A stretch of 64,000 nt of DNA from Sporosarcina ureae (lineage in GTDB: Bacteria > Bacillota > Bacilli > Bacillales_A > Planococcaceae), in contig NZ_CP015109.1 of the NCBI RefSeq assembly GCF_002082015.1, positions 1,805,501 through 1,869,500 of the forward strand, written 5' to 3'. The position numbers and the translations under genes were made by a program. Numbering within the stretch: position 1 is the stretch's first letter; each line of letters starts with the position of its first letter. Shown one piece after another: positions 24,352 to 32,969 of the stretch. The notes beneath the pieces are model-generated. The model did not search any database. It was not told where the DNA came from and saw only the letters and a list, made by a program, of their open reading frames with translations.

Positions 24352-25341
24352 TTAACTTTCTTTTTGAACAAGCGATACACCGCTCGCTTCATATTTTAAG
24401 ATTTTCTGAATAATCGTCCCAAGAAATGCGCCAGCTTCAACAGGAGGAATTCCACCTTTATGGATATTGGAAATGACCATACGATCTGCTTCAATCGTGC
24501 CATGTCTTGGTTTATAGCACATATACGCACTTAGCGACTCTGCGGATACAAGACCTGGACGTTCACCGATCAGCATGACCACAACATCAGGTTGCAATAG
24601 CTCCCCGATATCATCCATTACAGCAACTCGACCTTTATCCACATAAAATGTCGTACCCATTTCGATATTCAAGTTGTTAAGTGATTGTTCCAATGACAAG
24701 TAAACGTCTTCCAAATTTTCTTCAATTGCTTTCGCACTCAATCCATTTGACGCAACGATTTGTACGACGGGTGACTTCTTACAACGCTCTTGGATCAGAG
24801 ACCTCGACTCGTCCGAAAGCTTTCTACCCAGGTCCGGGCGTCGAATGTACTCTTCTTTATCCGCCACTCGGGATTGCACTTGAAATAACCCCAGTTGCTC
24901 AAGCAAGTTATCCGGTACCTCCCCGTAGACCGCGTCGACTGCTGCCGCATGATCCAGTCGGAACTGTAGCCATGTCTTCGTCTTCGGACGTGAACCTGCA
25001 CGCCCAACCCCTATCCTAGCTGGCGTTTTCTTACGATATTCTGCCAGCTGATCTTCTTCAGGACTTGTTTGTGGTTTTGACTTCGTATGACTATACGCCG
25101 TCGTTGGCTTGGGCTTTACATTGGATATATTCCGCTTCGGCTCTTCCGTCGTACTATGGAATGTCACCGCTCCACTAGGAGAGCGTTTTTCCGTTTCCAC
25201 TTCCACATGTCCAATAGGTTGCTTCGAATACAGCTCTACTTTCTTTTCGTTCGTTGGCTGCTGTACTGTTTGACTACTACTTGCAGCCTCCAATTTTTCC
25301 ACGACCATTTTTGTGATTTGCTGAATTAATTCCTCATTCAA
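24352..25341 (-). CDS. eutC: Ethanolamine ammonia-lyase small subunit
   Basis: Small subunit of the adenosylcobalamin-dependent lyase that splits ethanolamine to acetaldehyde and ammonia. It is about 329 residues; the conserved part starts near residue 100 (ARIGVGRAGSRPKT) and includes RLDHA-like FRLDHAAAVDAV and MLIGERPGL. The first 20 residues, NEELIQQITKMVVEKL, form an encapsulation-type helix, followed by a long low-complexity linker. TTG at 25341 is preferred since AGGAGG lies nine bases upstream; ATG at 25347 is possible but too close. Confidence 0.9.
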   Translation of the reverse strand: MNEELIQQITKMVVEKLEAASSSQTVQQPTNEKKVELYSKQPIGHVEVETEKRSPSGAVTFHSTTEEPKRNISNVKPKPTTAYSHTKSKPQTSPEEDQLAEYRKKTPARIGVGRAGSRPKTKTWLQFRLDHAAAVDAVYGEVPDNLLEQLGLFQVQSRVADKEEYIRRPDLGRKLSDESRSLIQERCKKSPVVQIVASNGLSAKAIEENLEDVYLSLEQSLNNLNIEMGTTFYVDKGRVAVMDDIGELLQPDVVVMLIGERPGLVSAESLSAYMCYKPRHGTIEADRMVISNIHKGGIPPVEAGAFLGTIIQKILKYEASGVSLVQKES

Positions 25342-25354
25342 GTCCATCCACCTC

Positions 25355-26719
25355 CTATCGATTGAAGAGTGTGAGATCTCCGGCACGTTTACTCAGCATG
25401 CCATTTTCATAAATCCCCATCTTTTCAAGCCATTTCAAGTATTCAGGCGCTGGTGTTTTGCCCATTGTCCGAAGAACCGTCGCCACGTCATGGTAGCTCA
25501 TAGACTGGTAATTCAGCATCACGTCATCGCCCATCGGTGCTGCGATGATGAAGTTCACACCTGCCGCTGATAATAAAATACTTAGATCTTCGATGTCATT
25601 TTGATCTGCTTTAATATGGTTCGTATAACAAATATCTACACCCATCGGTAAGCCGTGCAGCTTACCCATGAAGTGATCTTCAAGGCCAGCACGGATTACT
25701 TGCTTGCTGTTATATAAATATTCCGGTCCGATAAATCCGACAACCGTGTTGACGATGTACGGATCATAATGTCGTGCAAAGCCGTAGTTCCGTGCTTCCA
25801 TAGTTACTTGGTCTACGCCATAATGCGCTTCAGCCGATAATTCAGATCCTTGTCCTGTTTCAAAGTATAATGTTTGAGGGCCAGTACCCGTCCCCATTTT
25901 TAGCGATAAGTCTTTTGCTTCAGCAATCAATTCTGCTGAAATACCAAATGAACGGTGAGCTTTTTCTGTTCCTGCGATACTTTGGAAGATCATATCAGCA
26001 GGCGCCCCTTGTTCAATTGCTTTCATCTGTGTCGTAACGTGTGCGAGCACACAGTTTTGCGTCGGTATTTCCCATTCATCGATAAAATCTTTCGTTGCAT
26101 TCAACACACGCTTTACACTCTCTACGGAGTCATCTACGGGATTGACCCCAATTACCGCATCACCGATCCCGTAAGACAAGCCTTCTTTTAACGAAGTGAT
26201 AATCCCATCAATATTGTCTGTCGGATGATTCGGTTGCAAACGGGAAGATAACGTGCCTTTTTGGCCAATTGTAATATTACATGTTGATAAGATTTCGATT
26301 TTATTGGCCGCGTGTACTAAGTCGAGATTGGACATTAGCTTGGTGACGGCTGCGATGACTTCCGAAGTCAATCCGCGGCTGAGTCGCTTTAATTCACGGT
26401 CGCCTACTTCATTACTCAAAATATATTCACGTAGTTCAGCGATACTCCAGTTCTGGATTCCACTGTAAACTTTTTCATTTATATCATTTTCAATAATCAG
26501 TGAGACTTCGTCGCTTTCGATCGGAATCAGTGGATTGTTACGAATATCGCTCACAAGCAACTCACTGACGACTGTTTTAGCAGCGATTCTTTCTTGCACC
26601 GTTTCCGCTGCAATTCCTGCGAGGCGATCACCGGATTTCTCTTCGTTCGCTTTTGCTAGTACTTCTTTTAGGTCATGGAACACATATCGTTCGCCGCCTA
26701 GTGTAGTGGATAAATTCAC
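25355..26719 (-). CDS. eutB: Ethanolamine ammonia-lyase large subunit
   Basis: Catalytic barrel subunit of ethanolamine ammonia-lyase. The 454-residue length equals the family norm. LQPNHPTDNIDGI, FETGQGSELSAEAHYGVDQ, GFIGPEYLYNSKQVIRAGLEDHF and MGVDICYTNHIKADQNDIE are conserved stretches around the substrate and cobalamin sites. A GTG start follows AAAGGAGGTCTCGTAC. It follows eutA, whose product reactivates it. Confidence 0.95.
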   Translation of the reverse strand: MNLSTTLGGERYVFHDLKEVLAKANEEKSGDRLAGIAAETVQERIAAKTVVSELLVSDIRNNPLIPIESDEVSLIIENDINEKVYSGIQNWSIAELREYILSNEVGDRELKRLSRGLTSEVIAAVTKLMSNLDLVHAANKIEILSTCNITIGQKGTLSSRLQPNHPTDNIDGIITSLKEGLSYGIGDAVIGVNPVDDSVESVKRVLNATKDFIDEWEIPTQNCVLAHVTTQMKAIEQGAPADMIFQSIAGTEKAHRSFGISAELIAEAKDLSLKMGTGTGPQTLYFETGQGSELSAEAHYGVDQVTMEARNYGFARHYDPYIVNTVVGFIGPEYLYNSKQVIRAGLEDHFMGKLHGLPMGVDICYTNHIKADQNDIEDLSILLSAAGVNFIIAAPMGDDVMLNYQSMSYHDVATVLRTMGKTPAPEYLKWLEKMGIYENGMLSKRAGDLTLFNR

Positions 26720-26733
26720 GTACGAGACCTCCT

Positions 26734-28179
26734 TTACGTTGTGTGAAAAGTTAAGGTTTTTACAACGACCGGTACGACACCTGAAGTGAGCGCATTGCCT
26801 ATATCGATGTAATCCCCCGTTTCCACATTAATTTGATCTATACAAATAATGCTTTGTTTCACTTGTAATGCCGCTAAAGTTTGACCAATCACTTTAGCGT
26901 GATCGGATTGAATGACCAGAATAATCGGTTGTTCTGGACATGGCCGTTCGTTCATAATTTGAACAATTGCTTTGGCTAGCTTCTGCACATCGCGGAATCC
27001 TAGATATGGAAGATTGGACAGATAGAGCGCGAAGTTTTGTCCTTCTTTTGCAGAGTCATATAAAGTAACCGCTTGCTGTACAGCATCTTCGAAGTGGAGT
27101 AACCCCGCTTCAAGATTTTCTTCAAAATCATATTGGTAAATCGGAATGTTCTTTAATGGCAACTCATGGGGCGCAACTTGTATCGTAGCTCCGCTAATTT
27201 CAGTAGTCTGGGTCCCAGCTCCCAATACAGTCGCTCGCACAGTCTCTACTGGCTCCTGCCAAGTAAAGTGTTGCAGTGATGTGTTTTTCAGTAGTGCTTC
27301 TGCGAGTTGAATTCCAATATCGTTGTATTGTGCTTCTTGGACTTCATCAGACGCATGATGATACATACATTCGGAAATACCACCTGAAAAGACGATTGTA
27401 TCGACTGATTGCAGCCAGTTTGGTTCATGTCCGAGTAATAGTACTTGATCCTGTGCATGAACTTCTTTTTTCAATATGCGCGCCATCGCTTCAGCCATAT
27501 ATGTCGTTACGAATGAAACAGCTGGCGCATTTTGCGGATCACCGACTTGTAACGTATAGCCTTGGTCTTGCAATAACCGTTCGACTGGCCGTGAAATTGT
27601 ACGGACTTTTCCGTTTTCAAATTCAATCAATCTGCCGCCGATATGCATCGTGCATGTACCGAGAAGTTGTTGGTCTTTGAACACTGCAATATTAGCCGTT
27701 CCTCCACCAATGTCTATATTGGCGATTACTCGGCCACTTTTTCTAGACAATTCAAAGCTGCCTGATCCTTTTGCTGCGATGATGCCTTCTAAGTCTGGTC
27801 CTGCCGTTGCTACGAGGAAGTCACCTGCTTCATCAGACAAAAGGTGTAACATTTCACTGGCATTCCGCTTGGTAGCAGTTTCACCCGTAATAATGACAGC
27901 TCCTGTTTCGATTTGGGAAGGTTGAATTCCTGCTTTGTTATATTCTGAGCGTATAATCTGTTGGACACCTGCTACGTCAATCGTCACTGCATCTTGCAAT
28001 GGCGTTCGGAATACTGGGCTTTTGTATAGTATTTCTTTGTCTGTAATTTCTATTCTTGGCACATGTGTTGCGCCTGCCACATTACGTAGGGAGAATCGAC
28101 TGATAATCAGTTTCGTCGTGCTTGTGCCAATATCAATTCCTGCACTAATAATAGTTTCGTGCCTATTGAAATTGCTCAC
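26734..28179 (-). CDS. eutA: Ethanolamine ammonia-lyase reactivating factor
   Basis: ATP-dependent chaperone that exchanges damaged cobalamin from EutBC. The 481-residue ASKHA-fold protein has the phosphate motif SAGIDIGTSTTKLIIS near residue 14, VIITGETATKRNA, and ANIDIGGGTANIAVF. The GTG at 28179 follows AAGGGG with good spacing; another GTG two codons earlier is too close. It is preceded by an unusually long leader containing 125-bp repeats and an ANTAR-controlled terminator. Confidence 0.92.
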   Translation of the reverse strand: MSNFNRHETIISAGIDIGTSTTKLIISRFSLRNVAGATHVPRIEITDKEILYKSPVFRTPLQDAVTIDVAGVQQIIRSEYNKAGIQPSQIETGAVIITGETATKRNASEMLHLLSDEAGDFLVATAGPDLEGIIAAKGSGSFELSRKSGRVIANIDIGGGTANIAVFKDQQLLGTCTMHIGGRLIEFENGKVRTISRPVERLLQDQGYTLQVGDPQNAPAVSFVTTYMAEAMARILKKEVHAQDQVLLLGHEPNWLQSVDTIVFSGGISECMYHHASDEVQEAQYNDIGIQLAEALLKNTSLQHFTWQEPVETVRATVLGAGTQTTEISGATIQVAPHELPLKNIPIYQYDFEENLEAGLLHFEDAVQQAVTLYDSAKEGQNFALYLSNLPYLGFRDVQKLAKAIVQIMNERPCPEQPIILVIQSDHAKVIGQTLAALQVKQSIICIDQINVETGDYIDIGNALTSGVVPVVVKTLTFHTT

Positions 28180-28210
28180 TCCCACACCCCTTTCTGATTA
28201 CTTCTTTCCA

Positions 28211-28498
28211 ACGCCTGTTGGAGCTAGACGGCGTCCTGCGCTTTTGATTACATCTAGTTCCGGACGCCAGTCCCTCGGATCGTTTCAGTCTTACCGATAA
28301 AGTGCAAAGTATGCACTTTGTCGAAAAGCCTTCCCACGCCTGTCGGGGCTAGACGGCGTCCTGCACTTTTGATTGCATCTAGTTCCGGACGCCAGCCCCT
28401 CGGATCGTTTCGGTCTTTCCGATAAAGTGCAAAGTGCGCACTTTGTCGGAAAGACCTCCAACGCCTGTCGGGGCTAGACGGCGTCCTGCACTTTTGAT
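28211..28498. repeat. 125-bp tandem repeat in the eutA leader (2.3 copies)
   Basis: The sequence beginning ACGCCTGT(T/C)GG(A/G)GCTAGACG starts at 28211, 28336 and 28461, exactly 125 bases apart. Two full copies and a 38-base partial copy are present, with about 90 percent identity by eye. Each full copy contains the palindrome AAAGTGCAAAG..GCACTTT and the block CTAGTTCCGGACGCCAG. It lies between the antitermination hairpin and the eutA start. Similar GC-richer intergenic repeats are common in Planococcaceae (from memory). Confidence 0.85.
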
Positions 28499-28500
28499 GT

Positions 28501-28556
28501 AAAAAAGACGCCTTTACAAAGCCATGGATTTTCCCACGGGATGTAAAGGCGCCTTT
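28501..28556 (-). terminator. Terminator in the eutA leader
   Basis: On the minus strand AAAGGCGCCTTTACA pairs with TGTAAAGGCGTCTTT over 15 bp (one G-U), with a 23-base loop and a following T-run. Its 5' arm overlaps the ANTAR hairpin, so the two structures exclude each other. Confidence 0.9.
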
Positions 28557-28574
28557 GCCGTTTTATTTACTTGT
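28548..28574 (-). promoter_or_regulatory. EutV (ANTAR) target hairpin before eutA
   Basis: On the minus strand GGC-AAAGGC-GCC forms a hairpin with a hexaloop having A at position 1 and G at position 4, the ANTAR recognition rule. It overlaps the terminator's 5' arm. The 11-mer ACAAGTAAATA precedes it (28564-28574) and recurs in the eutH leader. A clear first hairpin (P1) was not identified. Confidence 0.78.
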
Positions 28575-28617
28575 CTGAAATTTACTATATCAAATTCCTA
28601 CTTACCTGTAAAGAAGA

Positions 28618-29115
28618 TTAGCCTAGAAAGATCAAGTGCTCGTCGGCTGTTGACTCGACGTAATGCCGCATTGCTTGAAGGTCGTTCAGCTTTGTCAATT
28701 CCTTAAGATGTTGGACTCCCATGCCCGTTACAGAGGAAACCATGACGATAGGTCCTTCGCTCATAACCGTTTTGAGCATGCCAAGTGAACGGTCTATATC
28801 CGCTTCAGGGAGGTCGCATTTGGTGATGACACCAATCGGCAATTTAGGGATTCCCATGCTAAAACCTGGTGGGAAGATCATCTTTTCGCTCGTTGCATCC
28901 TGCAAATACAGTACGTGCGTCACTTCAAGCGCGGTAGCCATAATATTTTTGTAGAACATTGGATTTTCTGTGTATTCTCCTGGCGTATCAACAATCCAAT
29001 CATAATAACTGAGCGTTTGCGTCTTGAAAGCTTCTACTTTTCGGCCCAATAAAGCATTTGTTAATGTAGACTTCCCCGCCCGTACTGCACCGATTAGCAT
29101 TGCCTTGTTTCGCAT
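28618..29115 (-). CDS. eutP: EutP, Ras-like GTPase / acetate kinase-type protein
   Basis: A 165-residue P-loop protein: Walker A GAVRAGKSTLTNALLG near residue 9, DTPGEY near residue 48 and ITKCD near residue 100. EutP is a conserved eut protein; in Salmonella it has been reported to have acetate kinase activity, which would matter here because no ack gene is in the window. The ATG at 29115 follows AAGGAG with eight-base spacing. It is followed by the eutA leader. Confidence 0.9.
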   Translation of the reverse strand: MRNKAMLIGAVRAGKSTLTNALLGRKVEAFKTQTLSYYDWIVDTPGEYTENPMFYKNIMATALEVTHVLYLQDATSEKMIFPPGFSMGIPKLPIGVITKCDLPEADIDRSLGMLKTVMSEGPIVMVSSVTGMGVQHLKELTKLNDLQAMRHYVESTADEHLIFLG

Positions 29116-29127
29116 CGGCCTCACTCC

Positions 29128-29469
29128 TTATGATTTTGTAATTTCAGATGGCGTATAACTTAACTTCTCCGATAGAAATCGGTTAATCTCCAGCATAGCC
29201 ATCTCTACTTCTGAGACACTGCCTACAATGACAAGGCTACCTGTAAATCGATCGAGAAATCCAATGCGGACATTCGCTGCTTTCGTTGCCAAGTCTCCCG
29301 CAATAATGACTGTTTCACTTGGTGTACACGTAAGAATACCTAAGGCACCCGCTTCCTGTATACCTAACTTCTGAAACATATCGGAATCAGGATTAGCAAT
29401 CAAATGACTAAGTGTAATCTGTTTTCCTGGAACGAATTCCTGTATAAACCGTTTCTTTTCTTCGCTCAT
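29128..29469 (-). CDS. eutS: Microcompartment shell protein EutS
   Basis: A 113-residue circularly permuted BMC-H protein. The segments FVPGKQITLSHLIANP near residue 12 and ALGILTCTPSETVIIAGDLATKAA are EutS hallmarks. The ATG at 29469 follows GGGAGTGTGTATA. It is placed between eutH and eutP. Confidence 0.92.
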   Translation of the reverse strand: MSEEKKRFIQEFVPGKQITLSHLIANPDSDMFQKLGIQEAGALGILTCTPSETVIIAGDLATKAANVRIGFLDRFTGSLVIVGSVSEVEMAMLEINRFLSEKLSYTPSEITKS

Positions 29470-29493
29470 TATACACACTCCCTGTTTATATTT

Positions 29494-30762
29494 TTATGCT
29501 TTAGCCGCAGGAGCTTCTGGTTCAACGTTTTCCGTTTCGTACTCACCCTTTTTAATAATTCCAGCTTCACGATCTTGCTTTTCTAGCCTTAATGCCGTTG
29601 GTACAGATAGCTTGTACGCAATGATAACTGCGATGATTCCCGCACTCAACTTACCTAGTATAACCGGTAAAATAATATTCGGCTGGAAATTCGCTGTGAA
29701 AGATAAGTGATCACCCAGCAAGAACGCCGCACATACTGCGAATGCGATGTTAATCACTTTGTCTTTCGGTCTCATATAGCGAACTAACGAGAACATCGCT
29801 AAGATATTCGCGACAGTTGCAAGTAGACCTGCACTGCCTTCAGGCGAAAGCCCAATTTTCTTTCCAGCAGCTTCCAAAGGTGTTCCCATATACTTTCGAA
29901 TCAAGTAAATCATTGGGAAGGCACCTGCTAACATAATACCAATATATCCAGCCGTTTCAAGCGCACGGAACTGATCGGCTTTATCCGCCATAATGGGATC
30001 GAATCCCCAAACGCCAAAGATTTTAGTGAAGATCCCTGTAAATATTTCAACGATAGAGAACACTAACACCAGTTTAATAGCTGCATCCATCACACGGCCA
30101 AACAACATAAACCCGTTAATCATAATACGCGGGACGAATTTCAGTCCAACCGCAATTAAGACAACAAATAGTAATAATGGCAATAAGTTTATGAAAATTT
30201 GTAAATAACCAATTGCAAACTCATAATTAGATGTTGCAGTCGTGCTGATCACATCACGCACATCCGTATTGAATAAGACAACTAAAACAGACGCAATGAA
30301 AGCACCGATCGGAATGGTCAGTACACCCGACATGATACCAAGTGCCATATATTTATGGTCCCGTTTATCAAGCATCGCAAGACCCATCGGAATGGAGAAT
30401 ACAATCGTTGCTCCCGACATGAAACCGACGATTAATGCCATGATCCATCCTTCATTTGTTACTTTTAACGCTTCCGCTAACTGGTATCCACCCATATCTG
30501 AAGCTAGAATCGTCGTTGCGGCAATTGCCGGATCTGCCCCGATCGAGTTGAAAATCGGACCGATAAATTTACTGATGAACCATGTTAAGTATGGAATCGA
30601 TGCCATAATTCCTGCCGCGGGAACGAAGATATGTCCTACCGCGTGTAATCCAGACATAAATTCCTTACCCAATCCCTCTTCAGGATTCTTTATTGAAGCA
30701 AATGCCCCTGCAATTGCACAGGCCATGATGATATATACAATGACTGTACCGATCATTTCCAT
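29494..30762 (-). CDS. eutH: Ethanolamine transporter/permease EutH
   Basis: A 422-residue membrane protein with about eleven hydrophobic segments and the conserved SDMGGYQLAEAL, FMSGATIVFSIPMGLAML and GDHLSFTANFQPN. EutH is the dedicated ethanolamine uptake protein of eut operons. The ATG follows AGAGGGGGAAATTTAA. It is the first gene after the ANTAR-controlled terminator downstream of eutV, so uptake is gated by ethanolamine sensing. Confidence 0.93.
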   Translation of the reverse strand: MEMIGTVIVYIIMACAIAGAFASIKNPEEGLGKEFMSGLHAVGHIFVPAAGIMASIPYLTWFISKFIGPIFNSIGADPAIAATTILASDMGGYQLAEALKVTNEGWIMALIVGFMSGATIVFSIPMGLAMLDKRDHKYMALGIMSGVLTIPIGAFIASVLVVLFNTDVRDVISTTATSNYEFAIGYLQIFINLLPLLLFVVLIAVGLKFVPRIMINGFMLFGRVMDAAIKLVLVFSIVEIFTGIFTKIFGVWGFDPIMADKADQFRALETAGYIGIMLAGAFPMIYLIRKYMGTPLEAAGKKIGLSPEGSAGLLATVANILAMFSLVRYMRPKDKVINIAFAVCAAFLLGDHLSFTANFQPNIILPVILGKLSAGIIAVIIAYKLSVPTALRLEKQDREAGIIKKGEYETENVEPEAPAAKA

Positions 30763-30862
30763 TTAAATTTCCCCCTCTACTATCCTATTGTGACATCATC
30801 TACGTGTATTAATTCACTAGCCACCACCTTTAAATCTTTAAACAACTCGCAAAAAAGAAGAC

Positions 30863-30901
30863 AAAAAGACGCTTAAAGAAAGTTTCTCTTTAAGCGCCTT
30901 T
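30863..30901 (-). terminator. Terminator between eutV and eutH
   Basis: On the minus strand AAAGGCGCTTAAAG pairs with CTTTAAGCGTCTTT over 14 bp with one G-U, followed by TTTTTG. Its 5' arm overlaps the ANTAR hairpin. Confidence 0.9.
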
Positions 30902-30921
30902 GCTTAGATCTATTTACTTGT
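30891..30921 (-). promoter_or_regulatory. EutV (ANTAR) target hairpin before eutH
   Basis: On the minus strand TAAGC-AAAGGC-GCTTA forms a hairpin with an A1/G4 hexaloop and fits the eut motif AGCAANGRRGCUY at 12 of 13 positions. It overlaps the terminator. The 11-mer ACAAGTAAATA (30911-30921) precedes it, as in the eutA leader. Confidence 0.82.
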
Positions 30922-31483
30922 GCGAATCTATAATTTCCATGGCAAGTGACTCCATTGTCATTTGCCGTGACATACTCGTATCACGCATTTTTTTAAATGC
31001 TTGTTGCTCGGTTAAGTGCTCTGTATTCATCAATATACCTTTTGCTCGTTCCACAACTTTCCGCTTTTCCACTTGCTGCTTCGCATGCTGAATGCTGTCC
31101 TTTAATCTCTTAGCTTTACTGGATTGATGAAGTGCCACTTCAATTGCAGGAATTAAACTAGCTTCAGAAATAGGTTTAACTAAATAACCGACCACATTGT
31201 CCTGCTGAGCCTTTTCCACGAATTCCTTTTGACTGTATGCAGTAATGATTAAAACTGGTATATCCAGTTGCTCTCCAATGATTCGGCTCGCTTTCAGCCC
31301 ATTCATCTTCGGCATTTTAATATCCATCAATATTAAATCAGGTTTATGCAAAAAAGCCAACTCTATCGCTCTGTCTCCGTCACCAGCTTCCCCAACGACT
31401 TCATAGCCATGGTCTTGCAAGGTCATTTTCAGGTCCATGCGAATAATTGATTCATCTTCTGCTATCAAGATTCGTTTACTCAT
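30914..31483 (-). CDS. eutV: Response regulator EutV, ANTAR antiterminator
   Basis: A 189-residue protein with a receiver domain (IAEDESIIRMD near residue 6, phospho-accepting Asp in DLILMDIKMP, Lys in VGYLVKPIS) and a C-terminal ANTAR RNA-binding domain from about residue 125 (AKGILMNTEHLTEQQAFKKM). Phosphorylated EutV binds hairpins in nascent RNA and prevents terminator formation. The ATG at 31483 overlaps the end of eutW. Its own mRNA runs straight into the first target site. Confidence 0.95.
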   Translation of the reverse strand: MSKRILIAEDESIIRMDLKMTLQDHGYEVVGEAGDGDRAIELAFLHKPDLILMDIKMPKMNGLKASRIIGEQLDIPVLIITAYSQKEFVEKAQQDNVVGYLVKPISEASLIPAIEVALHQSSKAKRLKDSIQHAKQQVEKRKVVERAKGILMNTEHLTEQQAFKKMRDTSMSRQMTMESLAMEIIDSHK

Positions 31484-32906
31484 CAAAAGTTTCCACCTCC
31501 GCACCCACTGGAAAACTGATTACTGCATGAGTCCCAATTTCCCTAGGCACATATAGAAACTCTCCATTCAAGTCATTGGTTACCAAATTGTGGATAATTT
31601 CCGTACCAAGCGAAGTTTGCGGATTCTTCATTCCAACGCCGTTGTCGGAAACGTGAAGTTCCACAAAATCATGATCTACGATAAATTCCACGTCAATAGT
31701 TCCCTCTTCTTTGTCTTGAAATGCATGCTTTAGAGAGTTTTGTATGAGCTCATTAATGATCAGCGCTATTGAAACCGCTTTCTTAGATGTTGTTATTATT
31801 TTATTGCTATTTGGCTCAATAATCAAGTCTACTTTTAAATTGTATTCATTTAGCACCATCGTGGAGCAAATTTTCCTCGTCAAATTTATAATGTTCACAT
31901 CATCGTCGTCTGCATCTTCCTTCGTGAGGATAATTTCATAAACTGAGGATATACTGTATATCCGGTTAAGCGTTTCCTCAAAAGCAGATCGGCTTTCAGC
32001 TGGTAATCCATTACGCATTTGCAATCTTATCAAGCTTGCCACAGTTTGCAAATTATTTTTAACCCGATGATGAATTTCTTTAATGACAACGGATTTCATC
32101 ATTAATTCTTTTTCCTTCGTTCGAAGTTCAGTAATATCTTGGACAATCAACAGCGTTTCTTGAGATTTGTTTTTTTCACGCATTCTTATTTTTTTTACAA
32201 TTAAGCTTTTATTTTGAATCGTCATCTCAAAGACAAACACATCTTCTTTATTTTCATAAACTGCATGCAAAAACGGTAATATTTCCAATAAATTACGATT
32301 CAGCACATCATCTTTGCCACTCATTTCAGATATCAGCTTTAAACCCGAAGGATTCGCGTATACTAACCGATTACTAGCATCCGTCAAAATAAGCATTTCC
32401 ATCAATAAATCTGAGACTACGCCAAGTCCCGAATTCGTCATTTGGTCCTCTGCCGTTTCTGTAACTACCGAAAATCTTTTGATGTCATCACTCTGTTGCG
32501 GTGAAATGACTCGTTTCTCAGATATCAATACACCAATCACTTGATGAAATGTGTTTTTAATGGGTACCACAGTCTGATGCACCAAGATACCTTCTTGCGT
32601 CATTGCTTGCTGTATGATCGATTTCTTTCCGTTACGATAGGAATAAAACACACCTGGCTCAAAAGATTCAAAAACAATCTTACCAATGACAGAGTTAGTA
32701 TACAGTGGAGTACTACCAACTGGAAAAGCTTCCGCAACGACGATTGCCTGATTACTTGGTTTTAATTTACAATCAATAAACATGTACGAATCAGATAGAT
32801 CTGCATAGGTTTGTAGGCTAAACGCCATCTCCTGAAGAATCTTCACATCTTGACTAGTTAGTTCGGTATGCTGTTTACAGAGTTGTTCTACTGTTGCTTT
32901 TACCAA
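31476..32906 (-). CDS. eutW: Sensor histidine kinase EutW
   Basis: A 476-residue cytosolic sensor without membrane segments. The N-terminal sensory region (residues 1-150) is followed by a PAS domain (about 160-265), an HisKA_2 box KEIHHRVKNNLQTVASLIRL near residue 275 with the phospho-accepting His, and an HATPase domain with NELIQNSLKHAF and DNGVGM. It senses ethanolamine in characterised homologues and phosphorylates EutV. A TTG start follows a weak AAGG site. Confidence 0.93.
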   Translation of the reverse strand: MVKATVEQLCKQHTELTSQDVKILQEMAFSLQTYADLSDSYMFIDCKLKPSNQAIVVAEAFPVGSTPLYTNSVIGKIVFESFEPGVFYSYRNGKKSIIQQAMTQEGILVHQTVVPIKNTFHQVIGVLISEKRVISPQQSDDIKRFSVVTETAEDQMTNSGLGVVSDLLMEMLILTDASNRLVYANPSGLKLISEMSGKDDVLNRNLLEILPFLHAVYENKEDVFVFEMTIQNKSLIVKKIRMREKNKSQETLLIVQDITELRTKEKELMMKSVVIKEIHHRVKNNLQTVASLIRLQMRNGLPAESRSAFEETLNRIYSISSVYEIILTKEDADDDDVNIINLTRKICSTMVLNEYNLKVDLIIEPNSNKIITTSKKAVSIALIINELIQNSLKHAFQDKEEGTIDVEFIVDHDFVELHVSDNGVGMKNPQTSLGTEIIHNLVTNDLNGEFLYVPREIGTHAVISFPVGAEVETFDE

Positions 32907-32969
32907 TATGCCACGACCTTATAATGAGGAATGCGATTTCCCCTACTTTGTAAAAACAGTATAAAACGG

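Noticed and set aside
28211..28498. Mobile element with a transposase
   Set aside because: The repeats contain no open frame of useful length and no target-site duplication was seen.
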